A stretch of 64,000 bases of DNA from Varroa destructor. Its lineage: Eukaryota > Arthropoda > Arachnida > Mesostigmata > Varroidae. The DNA lies in NCBI RefSeq assembly GCF_002443255.2, contig NW_019211454.1:26915344-26979343 (forward strand), read 5' to 3'. The translations under genes and the position numbers were made by a program. The notes beneath the pieces are model-generated. The model was given only the letters and a program-made list of their open reading frames with translations, was not told where the DNA came from and did no database searches. Positions 37,901 through 52,900 of the stretch are shown piece by piece (position 1 is the stretch's first letter; every line of letters starts with the position of its first letter).

Positions 37901-40900
37901 AAAGACTGAAACTGGCCGGCGACTTCTTACGTACCTAATTGAATTATTGCGCCATGATGACGAAATTGGTGCCGTAGGATTTCAGCAAAATTGTAACCAA
38001 ATTAATATAAAGATGTAAATCTGTAATAGAACTATAGTTCATGTTCGTTCATAAATGAACAGGCTGGTGAATGGACTGTGAAAGGGGGCGGGTGGCCAAG
38101 GGTGGCTGTAACTAGATGACCCTTATGTTGACTATGATACCATAATTGTGTACCAGAGTTTACGTTAACCTGAACATGACGTCAACGAATCAAATTAATT
38201 AAATCAATGGCAAAAACAGGCACGGGGCGTAATCCGCGGGTCTGTCTGGTGAAAAGACAAAAAAACACTATGATTTAGTTGTATAGTCTATTAGTTATAT
38301 CATATTGTACGAGGTAGAGAGCTGCGCTGCTTTCCTATACGGCTACACGTTACTTACAGCTTCCGATCTTGAGTGGACACGCTTGTGTATCGAGGGGATA
38401 CTTTCGAAGATGCATGGGACATTTTGCCCGTATCGTGAGTCTGAAATAACAGCACAATAGTTAGTTTAGCAACCTTTTTCAGTGAACACTTCATAATAGG
38501 CGATAGAGTATTTCTAGAACGCACAGCAAAGAAATAAGGGCCTAAAATCGAAAATATATCAAGTACCTATACGGCGGAGATCGGGTCAGCTTTCAGCACG
38601 ATGAGGCGTAGATTACGTATGTCAAGTAACACATACGTGGCCAAAAATTAAGATACCTTGCTATGCTTGAATTGCTCGGTGAAAATACTTTGGTCACTCA
38701 TGTTTAATATAAGACAGTTATGAACAAAATGAACATAATATATTTAAATTTATTATAATGGTAGAAACATATCAAATAGCATGACGCTAAACCTGTAAAA
38801 GTTCCATCAGTTTAAAAAGACCACTCACCTCATGGAATATTTGAGTGTGCCATCGCTTTGCAACCGGATGAATTTATTGGGCACAGTTACCTTGTGCAGG
38901 TAGGATGATTTTCCGTTATTGATATATGTGTCAGGTGTCCATATCCGTTCTAAGAACTGCCAACTCACCGACAGCTTTTTCAATGATCCTTCAAATTTAA
39001 GGCGCTCGTCGCGCCACGACTGGCGAAAATAGCAATCCATCGAGTACATCTGCAGGATGAGCACATTCGATATGGAAAATGGATCATATACGAGTCATAT
39101 CACTCTATTGCTATTTTAGACAACTATTCATACATTTATACAGGCCTACAAGCCCTATTGTATCGGACGTAGGGTAGTGCTTGATACTTTTCGTAATAAT
39201 GAACATTCAAAAGTGTTTGATACACAATTTTACAACATTCGGAACTAAAATTCTACTACAAATCTGCAATGGCTGATGCGGATACGTTCTGGAAGGCAAG
39301 CGAAGATTAGCTTTATTGGACAATGTATTAGCCTGGAACACAACTAAGAGTTGTTCTTCAATGTTCCCTTTCTCCTTAATTTTTGCACTTTTTCCTTACT
39401 GCTATACATTATTCAAACGTGCTCTTTCTCTCCTCCCTAAGCTTTTTGTACTTGCATTTCATAACAGATAAAATTTTACGTCCAGCTTAAACTTGAGATA
39501 AAAATCTTTTACGTGAAAGGTATTTTTGAGACCTACTCTACTTTACGTTTACAAATCAACCCAAACAGTTTGTCCAAACAAATTGCTTAAGCAACTTACC
39601 GACATATTTGTGTTTTTCACAGAGAAAGCTCTATAATTAAAAAAATTCGTTGAAGGAGTTTGAAAAATTTAAAGACGATATATTGGGTCTAGAGGATATA
39701 CCGCAGCTCAATCGGCCATATTAAGTCGATAAGAGCTTCGGGTAATACATTTAAGAAGGTAAGCCGTGAAGACTTGGATACTGTGAAGCACCTTGAACGT
39801 TTGAAATGTTATAAAAAAATTAAGAATCTAGGTGCCCAATAAGGGCGAACGCACGAAAGGGTACGGCCTTTTATCTTTTTCAAGATCTCGTCCGGCACCA
39901 GGCAATGGGCAGCTTTTGGCACTAACACTGGAAGGTTTCAATGTGAAATTGTCACGGATGACGGTGGAAGTGGTCTCTCCACATCAGAAAAAAGAACGGG
40001 TAGTTTTGAAACATACGTCTCATACCAGAGTTAGGCCATTACTCTATACACAAGGTGAAAAACAACCATGGAAATGATTTACGTTTTGTGGGACTGGAAG
40101 GGCTTTATAAAACGACAAATAAATAATAAAGCGGTCAACAGAGATTTGTATAGGGCTCAGTTGCATCGATTTTAACGTAAAATTCCATATGTTTAAGGTT
40201 GTTAGAATCACTTTGCAAACGTGGGAAATTTCTTTTTGTAGCCATTATATTTGCCAGATTTCGCGATAGTGTATTACCTTTTTATCCAATAACTAGAGAA
40301 TCAAACTAATACACCCATGAGGAAATGTCCAAATCTAGTACAAGATCAGATTTTCTAGAGAGAATGAACAAACTTAAAGGTGGCTTGGAAACTGGAAAAT
40401 ATTATAAGGAATTATATTATACGAATTATAAATATCTGTTTATGCATTTCCTAGAGTGCCTAAACAGGATTTACCCACAAGGGTTCCTTTGTTTTGCGGG
40501 TCATCATGTTGTTACCTGATGTGTGATACACAAGCAAAATGTTTACGAACAAAAACAACCATTCGAATGTAAGGTGTGGGCCAGCCATGAAGCGTCCTAG
40601 GTCAACAGGAATTGATCAAGTAGGCAGGTTCGATTTCCGATAAGAAAACCCATCAACTCCGCTACTTCACGGTATTTTCCCAATACGCAAACGAAACGTC
40701 GACTGATAAACATCAACAGGCTGTACTATAATGGGGGTCCAATGAATAAACGAAGGCCCATCGTTTTTTGGCTAACTTCTGTCAATGTCCTGAAGCGCCT
40801 AATTTTTGAAATAAAAAATACGACACCATGTGCTAGCTCATCAGCCGTTGATGTTCACCAGATGTTATAGATTTGTTTCAACGTTCGTTGGTGCTGTTAC

Positions 40901-43900
40901 CATATTCGTTCACATCAGCCCCTTTTCACCCTCCTCCGTTCCGCCCTTTCCGTATCTCCTATGAACAAAATATAGGAGCGTGATTATTAATTATAAAATT
41001 CAACGAATCTTTCAGAACTGCCTGTTAATGGCAAATCAGATAAGGGACTCCATGTGCGGCCGCGGCTTCAGTCGGCCACCGAAACGCTCGCGAATTCGGA
41101 GAGAATAGTAAGCACAGAGTGGGCGCACCTACAATGCTCCAGTATTGTACAGGAGCAGTAACGTTTACGTTCGGCTTGCAAACGAAAGTAAGAGATATAG
41201 GAAAAGACAAAGGGATATAGAGATGTGAACGGAAAGAACATAACTGGTCCATCGAATATAATGAATAGATTTTTCTACATAAATTCTATATATACCATTG
41301 TCGAAAAATAGGTACCTTCCATCCTGTATTGCTATGTATTGATGACAGCTCCCACTTGGCGAGCTACCAGAAGTGGTAGCAGCAGTTGTTCGCTGTTGGA
41401 AGAATGGGCCATACGAAAAAAGATAAAAATTAAGGACAAAGAAAAAATATATGGATTCATAACCAGTTACGCGTGTGGCTCATGGATAATTACAGCTACG
41501 TGAGTGGGTATGTATGTGTATGCAAACAGTACTTTTTCCACCCTTCATTATCATATTAAGACGGATTTACATCTAGAACCTTTTTGGACAAAGATGTAAT
41601 GGGAGTAGTAGTGATTATTTTGATAAAATGATACTCACCATGTCATTTTCCGAAACTGGTCCAAAACTTCTAATTTCTACATCGGTAACTATTTCTGTGG
41701 CATTTCCTGGAAAAGTGAACGAAGAAAAGAAGGAATAATTAAAACTACCCATTATTTAATTCGTTTTTCTCTAAAAAACAATTTTCCTAGAGTTTTAGGA
41801 ATGATCTGCACTCCTATAACCGATATCGTCATTGTTAAATCTAAAAAGGTATCAGCCGATTCCCTAACGTGTCTATTCCAATAACGATATCTTCTTTGCA
41901 CTAAAAGTCTACATTAAGCTAAATGCGTATACTTGTTTAACGGTTAAAAATATCTGCCTGAATGTACATTTCATTGTACACAAAGGCGGCGACGATTTGC
42001 ATTAGCATATATTTAAGGATCACACAAGTTAGACTAAAATAATGACCATATAAGGAAAAATATTATACAGAATTTTTTTCTACAATGCAGTCATTTATTA
42101 TTCTCCGCGTAGTTGAGCAAAAGGGTATAGATATAGGTGGGCGAGTAAGTATTTGCCAGCCATTCTTCACAATCAGTCCATTTGAATCAGCTTCTAGTAC
42201 TTTTAAATCGGCTTGGCTTAGGAGGCAACCGTTTTTATCCGTTAATAGTCTTGTTTAGATAAAGCCAAATTTGTTTGTATCGTTCTGCGTTTCGTGTTGC
42301 GGAAATACCCTCGAACATTAAACGTTAGGCAAGAGCAAACTATTAGCGCGTGCACCTCAATTTTTGTCCAACCTAGGTAGAGGAGCAAATTCGTCAAAAG
42401 GGCAAAGACAATTTATAAGTGTATTGCGGACTAATATGACGTTATAATAGAGTTAACATTGAAACATGAGTAAATACGCTTGTTGGCCTTCAGGGTAAAG
42501 AACAGACGTTGATCTGAGCACAAATGTACATGTACAATTATACATTTTATACAAAATATCAAACAACAAAGCTACCGGATTATTAGCAAATTATGACAGC
42601 CTGAGTGATAGAGAAGTAATGGAATGAATGTTGCAAATGCCTATATTTCGAAGTATCCATCTTTCAAATGTGATTGACTGTATGTGGAAGATTTGTTCTC
42701 TCAAGGCTATTTTAACTTAATACGCAGGTTTTCCATGGCGAGTCGATACCTCAAACATGATCATGATTATTTGTCAATTTAGGGATGTTTTTTTCCCTGT
42801 CTCTATACAACATCTCATAGATTTCTAGGTTCTACATAGCCCATGGAAGCAGTTAGACGGTGTTTCTTGGACATGTACCAATATTGCTTTCCTCCAATAT
42901 ATCCATAATTAGGACTTGAGCTAAAAGTCGAATTTTCCAACTCGGAAATCTATACGATTTTGCTATTAACGAATATCACGTAAATTCATATACAAAGTTT
43001 TAATTAAACGTATCTATCAGTCAAACATTACCTTTAAAATACTGTTATCAAAAGATTCTACTTCTAAAATTAAATTTCAGGAACTATATCTTCAGGATGC
43101 TGATCCTGTTAAACGTCGTCCAGTTCTCTACAAAAGACCATAAATATAAGCATTTTAAGATATGTGAACGATGATTGCAGACAGAATATTCACTGGGTGT
43201 CATGTTTGATATGGGATCGAATAAATTTGGGTCTATATCTATTTTTGACATCACAGTGGATCTTATGGTTTTCGAGAATTCAGGATGGATGAACCTTAAA
43301 CCTGAGTTGAGCACCTTCAATTCGAAATAACTCTACTGTCATTCAGAGCGTCCCGGTCAAGGCCTTTCTATTAGCTTAAATTTTGTAGCTTCATTCCTAA
43401 CCTCAACAATATGAGAAAGATACAGCCGGACTGTAATTATCTGCTAGTGAAGTATATACTACACTTATACGCAGGCGCGTGTTTGCAGCATCTCTTAGTC
43501 GCAGGAGTAGCACTATGCAGTAAACGGATACGTACGCCTAAGGTAGAAAAAAAGACACCACCCCTTTTGATCTGGCTGAAAACAACGGGAAGTTTTACAT
43601 TGAAGTTTAGCATAACTTACTTTAGAAATGACACTAACGATGTCAAAAATGCGATGTACAGCAATTTTTAATCACGTAACTGTATTTTTTCTTTGTTGCA
43701 GTTTCAAATTTTTTAACGTGCTAGTTTTTCATAGCATTCTACATAGAGCTTTTGCGCTGGGGTAGAGGTTCTGTAAAACCATATTTTGATTTAGTTTAGT
43801 TTAATAGATGTACATAGGCTTGAGGGGTAACTGATGAGCCGGTGTTTTTACATTTTTATCAATTGATTACTATTTTCCCTTTTAGTTCTATTTTAGTTCG

Positions 43901-46900
43901 TTACTCATACATTGCGTGCGAAAATGGAAATGGACTTAATGGCGTGCTCATCTAAAGCTTATTATAGCTGCTTACAGCGATTTAAATAAGCGTAGACCAT
44001 TATACATTTTTTGTGGATATACGGAGCGCTTTTAACTCTCCAGTAACTTCTTGTTAGGAGGCTCATGCGATGTGGAATATTCTGTCCCAGTATTACAGTT
44101 ATAAATTTTTATTCGTTTTACGATACAAACATAGTCTAGAAGTGTCAATTCGACTGAAGCTTTCGGAGTATTTCAGCGAAATATTTGTTTCATGAGATAA
44201 TTTATGCTATACATACTCATTACGAAGATAGGGTGATCAAGGCGTCCTAACTGTCATTAAAGACAAGTCAGTGCCTACTTCGAGTGAAAAAGTGTACTTT
44301 TGTAATGAAATTGGGCCGGGCTCATCCTGGCGCTAGGTCAAGACTCAGTTAAGTCGATCATTAAATTTTTGCTGTCACCATCGAAGTCGTGTTATCCATA
44401 TAGCAGCAGGGTAACATAAAAACACATTCAACCAACTCCAAGAAAGGCCAACGTAAAAACGAAAAAACTGTCGAAATCGATTAGCGCAAAAGCTTAGAAG
44501 AGGGACTGAGAGGCCCAAAAGAAGCGAACTGTCGTAAAACACCCACAGCTCTATGCTCCAACACTGGTGAGCCTATTTATCTATTTATAGAAATATACAT
44601 AAATATAGACTTAATTCTATCTAGTCATGGTGATGTGTGACATTTTTCATTTTGTTGGCAGCTTTGATATGCCGAAGTCATACGGCTATTAATGATAAAT
44701 CGATGCTCTGTGAATTGCATTTTGAAGACGATTATTCATATAAACTCCAATTTGCGAAATGTGATTGTATCAAACTGTATCCCTATGAATTTTAATGAGA
44801 TATCGCATTGCGTTACCCTCATTGCAGTTAAAAAAGAAAAGACGCATATCGACGTCGTATGGGGTTCGTTGCGTCATACCACTACAACAAGGCTAAGTGA
44901 CATCGAACGCGTTAGCCCGCACCAGTTCAGTTTCAGAGTAACTTCTACTAACAGGAAGCGAACACAGAACATTATTTGAGCTAACATCATATGAGCTAAT
45001 CACATATAAATTAGATGACTCCAAATAAGTGAAATGTTTGTGGAGGTTTTGAAGAATGATACGGCGATACGTCCTCAATTTTACTCGATTTTAAATGGTG
45101 TTACATAATATAGAACAGGTTTACTGAAGGCTATACGCATAAGTTATCCGGATTCGGAAGAGGTCCCCTTACGATACCCCCAGTTTCTATTTTTTTCTCC
45201 TTTTTCCTATTTTCTCTAAAACGAATCCATCGAAAGAATGAAGCCTGATGTACTAAAGTAAGAGAGGTGTTTTTGTTCGAATGGCAGCCAGGAAAAGGAT
45301 ACATAAAGAGCAGCCTTTAAAGTCGAAACCGTCTATAAGAGAATCAAGAGACACAATTGGGTAATATTTATATATATATATATATAAAGTAAAAGATGTT
45401 GATAGGAGATAAGCAAGCAGCACCACTGCAGATAAGAAAGATAACTGGTTTGCCATTATCAAGAGTCATGCCTATTGGGGCACTTGACGACAAAGGCTAG
45501 TTTTAAATCACTCCCATACCACTATTGTTGCGGAGCTTTGTAAGCTAGTGAGGAAGGCGACAAAAGCGGGAAAGGCAAAATAGAATATAAATTTTCGTTT
45601 TGCAGCTAAATCAGCAATCGAGCATTTTCACGCAGCATACACTCCCTTAGTCGGCCGAGGTTTCACACGCAGAAAATTTCGCCACTGTCCTTTACGAATC
45701 AAGTAGATATACGATCATCGTCTATTAATATGTATAACATAGATTATGCCAAAAAAGCCTTGAAGTATTTATCTATAGACTCTGTATCTCAACGATACAA
45801 GGTGTTTGCTTTGCCGTCTAACGTTAGAGTACATAACTACAGCAAATTACAAAAAACACTATATGAATATTTATTTTTATATATATATATACATATATAT
45901 TTGTTAGTAAAAGTGTAGTAACGTAAACAATAAGATGTTTTACATTTTAAACTTAAAACTTAACTCCTTTATAAATACAATGCAATCGATTAGTGTCATC
46001 AATTGACCAATCATATGATACTCTAGGTATGACATTACGTTGTGAAACCAAGCGGTACGTATTTGTGCGATATTGAAGTGGTGTTTGGGGCCTGTCTCTC
46101 TCTCACGGCTGTAGATTTCCACAAGCACAATTTTTTACTTAGTTCTTTAAGTAGCTTTTCCTATGTGCTCCATTAAATCATATTCGTTGGTGGAGATAAT
46201 TTTCCATGATTCGTACCCTGTGAGTACATAGGAAGGTGGAGTATATCTGTACATGTAATGAAAGGTACAGATGAAGTCCTCGGCTGGTGGAACGAGATCT
46301 CTAAGTCGTGAGAGTGCCGAGTCGATCAAGAAGCCACCATAGAAAGCCAATTTTCCTTTTTGTCCCTTGTAACACTAGATAGAAGTGGAAACAGATTATT
46401 TGACACCGAAAGCCAGGATACTATATAGACTATATTCTGACGATACCGGCGTCTGCTGGTGGGCAGCCTAAAAGGCTATAGGAATGCAAAGACCTGGAGC
46501 TAGACCAGAGAGGTAAGTTGTTACTTGTAACGATGTCCTTTGTGCGCGTCATCGGGCGATCGGTTGGTTAACCGATACGATCTGATGAGATAGGATCGCC
46601 GACTTTTGAGAGAAACTGTTTCACTATTCTGCTGAAAATCCTATTCATTTTGATGACCAAGTAGGTTTCCGTGTGTGGTTTCCTGGTGAGGACGGTCTTA
46701 CATACGCATCCGTAAAAAACAAGCAAGGGGCTTTAAGCGTATAGTCTATCGGGGATATTGAACTCTTAAAAAAGAGCCTTTTTGTTTACAATTTCGACTG
46801 ACAAGAGATTGCTGATTCTGCCCCTACGAGTAGGAACACGGGGAACGAGCGTGTAATAGGAAATTCTGCTAAGCTAAACTCACAGAAGCTCTTTTTCGTT

Positions 46901-49900
46901 GCTCGAATTAAAGGAAATAACCCTTTTCTTTCACATAATTTTTTCAGAGACCAGCGAAATTACTGCTCAATAGAGCGATATTCAAAAGGCAACTAATGAA
47001 AAATCTTGGAGACAACAAGTTTTCTTGAATAACTCTCAGTACACACGTTAATTAATAATATAAATCTTATATGGTTAACTAAAATTTAGTCTCACTGCTT
47101 GCACATTGCTACGAACTGTGCTTAACTCCTATATGTATCTATAGGAGTTCTTATATGTATATGTATGTAGTTTCTCACTTTACCAGAACTTATATACGAA
47201 TTAAGAATATGTATCTCTTAACCTGAAATATCTAAATGCCTATATAACTTAAAAGTCGTCCAAAGCATCAACAGTGCATTACATCAATCTACGGGTCACA
47301 TTTAGCAATGGATGGAATATAATCCAACAGCCACAAATCTTTAAGTTAATTATAATGCCAGTAACAAGGAATATGAAAAATTCCGCCGGTCTAATCTGAC
47401 ACAGTTTTCTGCCATCAAGGAAAGAATTGTATGCGCATAACATAAACAAATATACACGCTAAAGGTACTCTCAGGAAGTAAAAAATATAAACGGGTCCTG
47501 TCTCATATAGTAGCAGGATAATCTTCTTGTTTTCTCAGTGTAAGTCGTGCCAATTATCATTATGCCAATAAAATTTTTGATATATATTCTCATTAAGCGG
47601 ATAGGGGCGAAAAAAAGAGGATCCAGGCATTTTCCAAACGGTCCGCTTTTTCGAAAACACGGAAATAGAGATGTCAAATGCAATACGCTTACAATAGGTC
47701 TATATATGCGCGGCAAACACACAAAGAAAAACAAATAAATCAATGTCTATTGGTATACATAATAATTTGCATCTACTTACCTACATATGATACGTTTTGT
47801 TGATTGATTACCAAAGGGTAAACATTGTATCTTGTTGTTTGCGTCAAACAGCATTTCATTAGGTTAATTTCCCTCTGGAACTGTTGAAGGTGAGGTACTT
47901 GGCCTGATCGAGAACAATAGTGTACCTATGTGAATTGCCCGATCCGGACCTTTTTTGCTTCTAGGAAAAAGAAAAAGAAGAAAACTAGGAGAACGGGATA
48001 CGTTGGTTGCGACGTTCTGCGTTTGACGTTTATTCACCATTCGACCGTTTGGCGTCGTGAGTGGAGCTGCGCTATCAAGAGTGCCGTAGCTGGCTTTCTC
48101 CAAAGTCACGTACTGGCTTGCCGACGTCTACAAAACAGGCAGTTACTGACACAAAAAACAAGCAGAATATTGTATACACACGCTGCAGAAACACCCAATT
48201 CACCACCCAAGCTATAATTCAGCCACCTACTGAACCCTATTATTTTTGTTTATTTGATTGTTTTTAAAATCTGCATATGTTGCTAGAGTCATTTTAAACT
48301 GATTCGGATGTTATATAAGTAGACTAGGGTGTCTCAGGTAAGGCATACTCGAACAAGTCGAATGAGGGCATGTGCATGAACTCACACGGTCGTATACACA
48401 GCGAAAATCAAATTTCAGGGCTCGTAGCTATAGTAAAAATGAAGAAGTACTATTCATGCAGCTCTCACTTAACCAGCCTAACAAGAAATCAAAGCAAGCT
48501 ATTTCGAATGTTTCAGCATTAGCAGTTGCCAAGTATTGAAGCTAACCCCACTATACATTCGCTTTAATGAAAGCATCTTTCGTGAAGGTTTATTTTCAAA
48601 CTTCCAATTCTCATTACACGCTATCCTTTGTAGCTTCGTCACCGTAGTTGTAAATTTATCAATAGTAAGTAAGGCTCATGATATGTTCCATGGCATTTCT
48701 TCTTTATCTTCAATCCGACGTACGCATTTCGGGATATATCTCTTCTGTAGATAGGTACCAACTCGGCAGTTAATAAGCTTCGAAAATAGAGGTAGCAAAA
48801 CGTGCTTTCTGTAGACCTTTAAAAACGACAACTAGTATCTTCTTGTTAAGCATTTACGTTCCACAACGATTCCGCTATGGGTTGTATAGACACAAATTTA
48901 CATCGTTTGCGTGGAAGTATGTATGTTGTCGTGCAAGGAAAAGTATTGCGGAACAGCTTGAAGCGGGCAGGCACCGTATAGAATTGGTAAACATAGTGTT
49001 CACATCAGCTGTATCCCTCCGATTTCTAAAGTCCGTGTGTGCTAACACTAAATAGTGAGCTAGCAAAAATATGCGTCTATCTTCAAATTCGCTTTGCAGG
49101 GCCAGATGACAAGGCTAAGTGATCCTATGTTACGAAGTAATCCGCCAACTTCACTTACCATAAGAACCACAAACGCACTTGTCCTGAAATGAACTATATA
49201 TATCATATACAAACTAGTCTAGAAATCGCTACCAGCACTATCTATTGAGACTGTGCCGGCGGATGCGACCATGTAATAACTAACGATTGCAAAGGAGCGT
49301 TGTGTCAAATTATTAGTTTATCGTTACTAAATGCTACAACTGCATTGACTGCTCCCACAATACCGACATGGAATAGGAGGCGAAACATTTCTTAGCCAGA
49401 TTTTGAAGAAATACACCTGAATACATACTTCGTTAAATCTTCATTTTACGTCATTCACGCCTTAATTACTTTCATACATTAGGTGATCAATGTGTGGTAC
49501 TTAGACACCCAAGAAGTCACATCGGATTGATCAAATAGTCACTTTTTGCTTCAGCCAAAGTACTTAAGGTATATGGGTAACCTAGGGCCTATATTTGTTT
49601 GATTCGGATAGCGACTTCAAGATTATACTTAAGGATAAGATAAGGGAAATGTGGCGAATAGTACTCGTATACTCTGAACAGAGAGGTGTATGCAAGATGC
49701 TAAAAAAGGTAACGGAACCCTATAACACTGCGATGATATTATGAGATACCCACATAATTGCCGTAAGATTGCGTTACACTCATCATTAGCTTTGGGACCA
49801 GTGCGATTGCGTGACTTTTTATATATAACTAATTACAACTGTATGAGTTGCAATACACTCTGCGTATCACTGTTTACTACTTAGAGTTCCACGGAAATAT

Positions 49901-52900
49901 TCATTCCAGTGCATAGCTCCACATGTACCAATGAAAAGTCGGCCTGTGCAGACGTGCTACCTTAAACATTCGAGACGGCCATTACTGGTCATAGCATCTA
50001 CGCTACCACCATACTGTGGTCCGCTACAACGGCTATTTTTACTAATACTACTGCTCCTGCTGCTGCTTCTTCGGTCTGGAACATCGTATCCTGCTGACAG
50101 TAGCAGTCGTCTAATAATAAATCCTTGTCACCCTAGCTTCGTTACCCTAAACAGCATCGGCCATTCCAACTGAAGTACTGAGGGAGTCCTTATCGTTTTT
50201 GCTCATATGGCGAAGGTCGCTGCCGCCCCAATGCAGGACGCTACCCTCTGAAAGCCAGTTACCATTAACATACTATCCTGGTAGGTAGGCTTTTGTCATG
50301 CTGCAGCTGCAGGCAACCCTCCAAGCGCCTACTCGCATGTGTTGTCGCGATAGGTGTTCACTAGAAAGCGCACCACAATACTCTCCCGTGTTGTCGGCTG
50401 AACCGTATGTTGCTAAAAGGGGCAATGACACAAAGTAAGGATACGGGCGAAGCGTCCTACTCGTTCTCTGTTGGATCGCGTTCAGGACCAACTCGAAAAC
50501 AACAAGCGAAACTGTTCCCTACTTTAATCGGCACTGCCACTCACCCTATGGGTTACGATAGCTCTTTAAGCTTTTGCTACATCAATTAAATAGAAGGCCC
50601 TAGCGTGTTGTCGCCAGTGAACAAGCTAGGTCAGCGTACTGTGTGAAAAGGTAAGAAGGGACATGATATAATCTTTCCGTTGCGTGCGTGCCGCCCGCTG
50701 TCATGGCGAGCTGATACCGGTCCAGCCACTTCTGGGGGTTTTATGGGCCGCGGCCCCAATCTAGCAAAGAATAATAGTAGCACTTAGTGAAGAAGTCGTC
50801 ATTGCCTTTTATAACTTTTGTGGCACTTTTTCTGCCGAGGTGGGACCACTTCATGGGTGGTGCTCATTCTGTTGTCACATCACTGGCAACGTTGCTTTAT
50901 GGATATATTGTATGAAGTTTTCGATCCTAAACTTTAAACACAGTTAACAAATTGAAGAAGAGCTAAAAAATATGGCCCTATTATAAGTGTATGTTCAGGA
51001 TATGTGCGGAATATGAATATATACGGAAATTGCACAACTAGTTTCAACAATTATGGCACATGCACAAGAAATAACTTAACCGCATGGCTCAATAAGTTAA
51101 TTACAACATGTCATTTCAGGATATTTTTCATTTAAGGTGTTTATTTGTTTAGAGTGGAATATTTTTTCCAATCGTTAAGCATAATTAGAGTAAAGAAATT
51201 TCTATGAATTTCGGCATAACAGTGGGTAAAAAGTAGTTGATCTGTGTAGGCAAAAATACTCACATTTGCTTTACCCCTAAAATCAAAGCTGTTGCCTTTA
51301 GATAATGTTCCATTAATTGCGTATTTGTAAGTGCTGTAAAACTGTTCTGAATAATTAGATTACTGAAATCCGATTACCGAAATAGGGTTAAATGATGAAT
51401 AGATAAAGTCGTACTTAGCTGACCTTTGCATGAGCAAGGCAAATATATCTTTGATTTGTTTGTGTCGTTAAAAAGATCTTATTATTCTTCTATGAACGTG
51501 TACTAAAGCGATATTTGGTTGGAGTTCCTTATGCCGCCGACGTTGATTTTTCGCTAATTTTCAAACCTACTCCCAAGTAGGACTGTGGACTAGATTGCTC
51601 AGAAATCCAGGCCATAAATATACGGAATCGCATCGGATTTTGCCGACTCAAAACATTAGCATGGAACAAAAGTAATGAATATTGTGAATCAAGCGTGGGA
51701 ATCAAATACACCACTACGTTAACGAAAAAAAAATCGTTCAGGCATTTCCTAGACCTACGAAGATATCTAGAATTATATAATGAATTTAAATGTGATCTGT
51801 TTGCTCGAGAGAGAATGACGAATTAGCCACTGATCATATTAACTTATCAAATAGCGAATATTCCGTCTACGCTTTTAGGCAGTACGTAGCTAAGGGGTTC
51901 CATAGCGCTATATGCCTTATACATTTGTCAAATCACGACTTACTTACGTACGGTAATATGTCGTATTAACATATTACTGCACTTATTAATTCCTCGCCTA
52001 GTCACGAAATACGTTCAACAGTGTCAGTGATGGGTCTATATATTATTATAATATTACTAATATGCCATAACATATATTAGCAAATCTTTTTTTCATTTCA
52101 TCCATAGCAAACGTTATTCATAAATATATACAGCACACCTACACCGGTACAAAGAAGTACATTGAATTTATTGCTAGCGTCTCCGAGAGTATACCTTGTG
52201 CGGCCGTATACTTTGCGCGAACGAAATTCGCATCACCTACATTGTATCTCTCGAGATGTACATTACTTCCTCGAATAATACGCATCCCTTTAGATATCAC
52301 CTGGACTTTTTACTCTGGAAAGAAGCTTGCATTGTCCCTATTAAACATGCGCTCATAAAAATGGTCAATCAGGAAAGCGCTTAGATGAATACAAATTACG
52401 AAGCTTAAAATAACGGGGAACAGTGCTGCCTGCACCGATAATATTTGATATTGTTATAAACGTGATCCTGTATCTCACTCTAAGATTTTCTTACTTCTGG
52501 AGTACGGCGTAAACCTATGCATTATAGACACTTTTGCCGGTTTATATACATAAGTACTTAGGCCGACACACATTCTCCTCTTTGCAACGTTCTTAACTCC
52601 TGCTGTTCGCTTCTAGGGGAAAATCTTTTAAAGCCTGGACGCAGCAGAATATAAACAGAACCCTGACTGCAACCCCACATATAATCGATGTAACAGAAAT
52701 GTTTTTCCATTATTGTTATTGAAACGTATACATATAAATTGTTATGAACTATACTTATGTAAGCTCAGCATACTAAAATACAATCCGACAGTAAGCAAAA
52801 TATTTGGTATATTGTGAAAATACAATAATGCTTTTCCTGATCAAAAAATTTTCGTTCTGCCACTTTCATGCTTAACAATCAGCTTATTGTGTTTTCTGAG

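Larger units (their letters stand above)
33403..38357. other. Receptor intron, about 5.0 kb
   Basis: gtaagt after 38358 to cttgcag before 33402. Contains the 34-bp palindrome and poly-A run; otherwise AT-rich with no coding signal. Confidence 0.75.
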
